From Tropicimonas sp. IMCC34011 (GTDB taxonomy: Bacteria; Pseudomonadota; Alphaproteobacteria; Rhodobacterales; Rhodobacteraceae), in contig NZ_QMEJ01000006.1 in the NCBI RefSeq assembly GCF_003390865.1, positions 186,001 to 250,000 on the forward strand: 64,000 nucleotides of DNA. The letters are read 5' to 3'. Numbering within the stretch: position 1 is the first letter of the stretch; each line of letters begins with the position of its first letter. Made by a program: the position numbers and the translations under genes. The notes under the pieces were generated by a model. That model had not been told where the DNA came from, made no database searches, and saw only the letters and a list, made by a program, of their open reading frames with translations. Below are positions 60,380 to 64,000 of this stretch, one piece after another.

Positions 60380-60793
60380 TTAATCAGCGATGCGGTGTCG
60401 GCCCCTGCGCCGTTCGACCTTGAATAGGAAGATGAGCGACGCTGCAAGCAGAAGCGCGGCGTTCAAGGGATGAAAGGCAAGTGCTGCCGGTCCGGCGGCG
60501 GCGAGAGCGACCTGCCCGAGATACAGGACCAGGACGACTCCTGCCCACCAGGCGAACCCTCGCAATCGTGGCACGAGTACTGAATAGCCGAAAAGAACCG
60601 CCACAGGCAGCATGACAAGACCGCCAACGCTGGCGTGTGTTCCCCATCCGATCCCGCCGAACAAAGCCTGTCCCGCAAGCAAGAACTGCAATCCCAGCAG
60701 GACCGGCAGGCCGCGCGCCGCCAGGGTGAAGAGCGCCGGCGTGCCGGCTGAAAGATCGATGAAGGTGTCGTGATCGTGTCCGGTCATCGTCAT
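60380..60793 (-). CDS. small four-helix membrane protein (DUF6220-like)
   Basis: A 137-residue membrane protein with helices near 20-42, 55-75, 80-100 and 108-125, and a His/Asp-rich N terminus (MTMTGHDHDTF). Its ATG overlaps the stop of the NAD(P)H oxidoreductase gene by 4 bp, so they form an operon. Resembles DUF6220 proteins; function unknown. Confidence 0.72.
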   Translation of the reverse strand: MTMTGHDHDTFIDLSAGTPALFTLAARGLPVLLGLQFLLAGQALFGGIGWGTHASVGGLVMLPVAVLFGYSVLVPRLRGFAWWAGVVLVLYLGQVALAAAGPAALAFHPLNAALLLAASLIFLFKVERRRGRHRIAD

Positions 60794-61371
60794 TCCGCCT
60801 CTTGTTCAGACGCGGACGGGGTGGCCGCGATGAAAGTTTCAATCGCATTTGCGTAGCCCTCGGCGGCCTCCACCAAGCCGGCTTCGTCCAGCTTGTCCGC
60901 GGTGAAAACGACGTAGGGCTCGTGCCAGGGCAGGCCGCAGCGGTGCGCGGTGGCCCTGAGAGGGGTAAAGATCTCTTCGATCGTGAAGCGGTTCGCCCCG
61001 CCCAGGCCATAGGCGCCGGAAATGTTGCCCGCTGTCGCCGCGATCATCAGTGGGGTACCCGTCAAGCGGTCGCCTTCCTCTTCGGCGAAGATGTAGAACA
61101 TCCGTGTCAGAACGCTGTCCTGCCATGACTTGAGAAGCGCGGGAGTCGAATACCATTGCACCGGGAATTGCAGGACGATCCGGTCGGCCGAGAGAAGGCG
61201 CTGCGCCTCGGCTCCGGCATCGGTGAACATGTCGATGACGCCGTCTGAGTACAGGCTCTGGACGTCGACGACCTCGACGTTGGGGATCATGGCGGCGCGG
61301 TCGCGCAGCGCTCGGTTCGCGGACGACTTCGCGATGTTTCGGTGGAATAAGAGGATGATAGTGCGGGACAT
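60790..61371 (-). CDS. NAD(P)H-dependent oxidoreductase (flavodoxin-like fold, KefF/MdaB type)
   Basis: A 193-residue FMN or FAD quinone reductase-like protein. Features: IILLFHRNIAKSSANRAL at the N terminus, LQFPVQWYSTPALLKSWQD near residue 72 (the family's P-x-x-W-Y-x-x-P-A), and TAGNISGAYG near residue 112. Start MSRTIILLF with GAGG upstream. Divergent from a LysR regulator. Confidence 0.88.
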   Translation of the reverse strand: MSRTIILLFHRNIAKSSANRALRDRAAMIPNVEVVDVQSLYSDGVIDMFTDAGAEAQRLLSADRIVLQFPVQWYSTPALLKSWQDSVLTRMFYIFAEEEGDRLTGTPLMIAATAGNISGAYGLGGANRFTIEEIFTPLRATAHRCGLPWHEPYVVFTADKLDEAGLVEAAEGYANAIETFIAATPSASEQEAE

Positions 61372-61437
61372 TCTTGCCTCTTGAGTTGGCGTTGATCCCA
61401 AGATGGCACCCCACAATAAATTACTCAAAAAGATATA

Positions 61438-61455
61438 AGATATAGTGTATTATCT
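61438..61455. promoter_or_regulatory. candidate LysR binding site
   Basis: AGATATAGTGTATTATCT has AGATA/TATCT arms in the A+T-rich gap between the divergent LysR and oxidoreductase genes, ending 5 bp before the LysR start. LysR proteins bind T-n11-A type dyads in such gaps. Confidence 0.4.
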
Positions 61456-61460
61456 GCCTC

Positions 61461-62357
61461 ATGAATTTGCGATCCGTCGACCTCAACCTGCTCGTGATCC
61501 TCGATGCACTCTTGGAGGAAGCGCATGTCAGCCGTGCCGCGCAGCGGCTGAACCTCTCGCAGCCAGCCGTCTCAAGCGCGCTGCAACGCTGTCGCGCTTT
61601 GTTCGACGACCCGCTTCTTGATCGGGGGCGGGGTAAGATGAAACCGACCCCTAAGGCCGAGAGGTTGCGCGGACCGATCCGTGACATCCTGGCGCAGGTG
61701 GAACAGTTGCTCGATCCGCAAATCCCCAAACTTTCAGACTTGGTGCAGGTCGTGCGGATCAGTGCCGCCGACGCTCCGACGGCTCTTCTGGCGCGCCCCC
61801 TGCTCGAGAAGCTCGGCCAAACCGCGCCTGGTATCTCGGTTGTTTTCAAGCCTTGGCTGGGACCGGATGCACTCGAGCGGGAGCTTAGGACCGGAGATAC
61901 CGAGCTTGGCGTCGCGCTCTTCGCCAGACGGGTCGACACTATCGAAACGGAGACGTTGCTGGAGACCAGCTACATCGTTGCCATGCGCCGAGAGCACCCG
62001 GTCGCCGAAAGCTTCGATCTCGATGGCTGGCTGGCGTGGCCGCATGTTGTCGTGTCGGGGCGAGGCGAGCGGTACACGCCCCTTGACGAGAGCCTCCGTG
62101 CGATGGGCCTGTCCCGTCAGGTCGGCCTTGTGGTCCCGTCCTTTCAACTTGTCCCGGATATACTCTCGTCGACCAATTTACTTGCCATGTTGCCTCGCAA
62201 GTCGTTTGAGGAACGGCGCAACGACAACCTCATCGGGGTCCCTCCGCCGCTCGCGGTCGATGGCTTTCCTCTTCATCTCGCGTGGCACCAAAGGAACGTG
62301 AATGATCCTGGGATAAGCTATGTCGCTGGTCTTATCCGGGTGATCCTTGGCGAGTAA
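61461..62357 (+). CDS. LysR family transcriptional regulator
   Basis: A 298-residue regulator starting MNLRSVDLNLLVILDALLEE. The N-terminal winged HTH spans about 3-65 (VSRAAQRLNLSQPAVSSALQ) and a C-terminal periplasmic-binding-like effector domain follows (NodD/PcpR-type subfamily). Probably activates the divergent oxidoreductase-DUF6220 operon. Confidence 0.91.
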   Translation: MNLRSVDLNLLVILDALLEEAHVSRAAQRLNLSQPAVSSALQRCRALFDDPLLDRGRGKMKPTPKAERLRGPIRDILAQVEQLLDPQIPKLSDLVQVVRISAADAPTALLARPLLEKLGQTAPGISVVFKPWLGPDALERELRTGDTELGVALFARRVDTIETETLLETSYIVAMRREHPVAESFDLDGWLAWPHVVVSGRGERYTPLDESLRAMGLSRQVGLVVPSFQLVPDILSSTNLLAMLPRKSFEERRNDNLIGVPPPLAVDGFPLHLAWHQRNVNDPGISYVAGLIRVILGE

Positions 62358-62876
62358 TACTTGAGATCTTCGGTGGCCCGAGTCGTGCGTCAGGGCGTTC
62401 GGCAGCTTTGGGGCTGCTTCCATCCTTGCCTAAACGGCGGGAAATGGCAGCTTCGTCCGCTCAGCGGACCTTCACCCTCCGAAAATGCTGCGCGATGGAC
62501 GAATGGCCGGTCTTGTGAAGCTGCACCGCAGCGATGGCCAGTCTGGCGAACGTCAGCTTTGGGCCGGGAGGGACGGAGGCCTTTGCCAAGGTAGTGACCT
62601 CGGTCATCGCGCTGCCGCATGACCGATCCGAGCAGTAGGTTCACCCGGACGATCATGAACTCGAGGATGCTCTGAGCATCGCCGGGTCGGTCGACATCTG
62701 ATAATCTTGGCGAACGGCTTACGCCGTTCGCCATCCGAGACCGGACACGCAGCGGCATGCGCACCGACGCTGGCTTAGGGCCCACACCAGTCGATCTTCC
62801 TTGTGCTTCGAAAGGCGAAGTCGGGCCCAGTGGCAGAGCGGCTCCGGGCCCGTAGCGAGTCGGCCGTCGCGTGCCG
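62358..62876. other. gene-free stretch with dispersed repeat and hairpin
   Basis: Repeat copy near 62500-62580 (core CGTCAGCTTTGGGCCGGGAG), related to the copy near 58342-58425. Followed by a perfect hairpin at 62709-62732. No coding region supported. Confidence 0.45.
62709..62732. other. perfect 10-bp hairpin
   Basis: GGCGAACGGC-TTAC-GCCGTTCGCC. It could be a terminator, but no T-run follows and the nearest gene stops are 352 bp (LysR) and 145 bp (SDR, minus strand) away. Confidence 0.35.
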
Positions 62877-63704
62877 TCAGCCGTCTGTCGAGCAGGTGAC
62901 GGCTTCCCAGACATCGATTTCCTGGAGCATCGCATGAAGCCGCTTGCGCACCAGGCCGAGTGCGTCACTGCCGAGCAGGAGCTGCGGCGGGGGAGTGTCC
63001 GACATCACGAGGCCGAGAACAGCTTCGGCCAGCTTATCGGGGTTGCCGAGCTGAGCGCCGTGCTTTTCCTGCCGCGCTTGGCGGATCGGGTCGAAGATGC
63101 TGTCGTAATCGCTGATGGAGCGTTCGCTCCGAACCATGGATCGACCTGCCCAGTCGGTGCGGAAGGAGCCGGGGCAGAGTGCCGTTACATGCACCCCGAA
63201 TGGCGCCATCTCGCTGCGCATGACCTCGGAGATGCCCTGCAACGCGAACTTGCTACCACAGTAATAGGCGATCCCGGGCATTGTGATCAGACCTCCCATC
63301 GAAGTGACGTTAAGGATGAAACCGGCTCGGCGCTGGCGAAACCGGGGCAGAAAGGCCTTGGCCACCGCGACCGCTCCGAAGACGTTGACGTCGAACTGGC
63401 GCTGCAACTCGGACAGGGGGGATTCCTCCAGCACACCCTCGTGCCCATAACCGGCATTGTTCACGAGGACATCGACCGGGCCGAAGTCTGCCTCCGTCCG
63501 GCTGACCACCGCGTCGATACGATCAAAATCGGTGACGTCGCAAAGAACCGGGTGAACGTCGGGAAGGCGTTCGAGGAGCGAGGCCCGCGCTGCATCGGAG
63601 CGGACCGTGCCGATCACGTTGTGGCCGGCTTTCAAAGCTGCGCTGGCGATTGCATATCCGAACCCCGAATTGGCGCCGGTAATGAAGAAAGTCTTGCCTG
63701 ACAT
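62877..63704 (-). CDS. SDR family oxidoreductase
   Basis: A 275-residue short-chain dehydrogenase. Cofactor motif TGANSGFGYAIA (about 9-20), NNAGYGHEG near residue 87, catalytic Ser in VTSMGG and Tyr-x3-Lys in YYCGSKFALQG near residue 147. This is the retinol/17-beta-HSD-like form with NAGYG. Divergent from an AraC regulator whose 5' part is at the window end. Confidence 0.9.
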   Translation of the reverse strand: MSGKTFFITGANSGFGYAIASAALKAGHNVIGTVRSDAARASLLERLPDVHPVLCDVTDFDRIDAVVSRTEADFGPVDVLVNNAGYGHEGVLEESPLSELQRQFDVNVFGAVAVAKAFLPRFRQRRAGFILNVTSMGGLITMPGIAYYCGSKFALQGISEVMRSEMAPFGVHVTALCPGSFRTDWAGRSMVRSERSISDYDSIFDPIRQARQEKHGAQLGNPDKLAEAVLGLVMSDTPPPQLLLGSDALGLVRKRLHAMLQEIDVWEAVTCSTDG

Positions 63705-63800
63705 GAGGAGGCCCTCGCTTGCGTGTTTCGATGTATTGACAGATTGTCTCGATCGAACCCGCCGTACACGGCTGATCCTCTCTCATCTTTGTCCGATCCT

Positions 63801-64000
63801 ATGAACTGCAACGATCTCGTCTCCCAAGCGGCAGCCCTCGCGCCCCGCGCGGGGTACAACCGCACGACGTTACAAGGCCTGCGCATCCTGCGCTCGGAAG
63901 CCGTTCTCGAGGATGTGCCGGTCCTCTATCGGCCCGGCGCGGTCTTCGTGCTGCAGGGCGCCAAGCAGGGCTTTCTGGGCGGGACGGTCTATCGCTACGA
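63801..64000 (+). CDS. AraC family regulator, 5' part (runs off the window)
   Basis: An open frame of 66 complete codons from ATG 63801 to the window end, MNCNDLVSQAAALAPRAGYN onward. It includes PVLYRPGAVFVLQGAKQGFL and then GGTVYRYD, the pattern of the AraC_N type sensing domain (Q-G-x-K...Y-x-Y). The DNA-binding half lies outside. Divergent from the SDR gene, which it probably regulates. Confidence 0.75.
   Translation, partial: MNCNDLVSQAAALAPRAGYNRTTLQGLRILRSEAVLEDVPVLYRPGAVFVLQGAKQGFLGGTVYRY

Overview
The window looks like a chromosome segment of a marine-type alphaproteobacterium of the Rhodobacteraceae (Roseobacter group). Reasons: high G+C, three TRAP transporter operons, a small secreted protein of a type I recall mainly from this family (36147-36467), and a housekeeping block (MBL hydrolase, tatD, holB, tmk, D,D-carboxypeptidase, SPOR protein, tRNA-Ser). 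No rRNA gene or CRISPR array was seen.

1-23 kb is catabolic. (i) A TRAP permease pair with an N-formylglutamate-amidohydrolase-like enzyme, opposite an RpiR regulator. (ii) A cytoplasmic GH78 rhamnosidase, a GntR/FCD regulator and a DapA-type lyase in one operon, divergent from a complete TRAP system. (iii) A third TRAP system with a MarR gene, divergent from an eight-gene operon: Rieske oxygenase reductase, alpha and beta subunits, acyl-CoA ligase, a thiolase-fold protein without the usual Cys and His, a DUF35-SDR fusion with a degenerate SDR half, a metal-dependent cyclase and an intact SDR. Seven of the eight genes are joined by 4-bp ATGA overlaps. Two similar palindromes lie between the divergent units. 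This is the best candidate for an undescribed metabolic pathway.

23-50 kb holds a copper amine oxidase / aldehyde dehydrogenase / AraC module, a thioesterase, a peptide-type ABC importer without a binding protein, an S58 peptidase, a succinate-semialdehyde dehydrogenase with a Lys-to-Arg change, lepA, an entericidin-like lipoprotein gene of 45 codons, cytochrome b561, SCO, small membrane proteins and the housekeeping block ending in tRNA-Ser(UGA).

50.5 kb onward is a genomic island entered at the 3' end of tRNA-Ser. It starts with a tyrosine integrase, then an inactive IS3-family element, five exact 12-bp-spaced repeats upstream of a lone phage terminase small subunit, tiny phage-like ORFs, then two A+T-rich genes unlike everything else here: a P-loop ATPase of STAND/ORC type and a protein with a HEPN-like R-x5-H motif. 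The last two are candidate anti-phage genes; TerS without TerL suggests a phage satellite or a decayed prophage. From 58.6 kb come three divergent regulator/oxidoreductase pairs (TetR-SDR, LysR-NAD(P)H oxidoreductase, AraC-SDR), separated by degenerate GC-rich repeats. The right end of the island was not found in the window.
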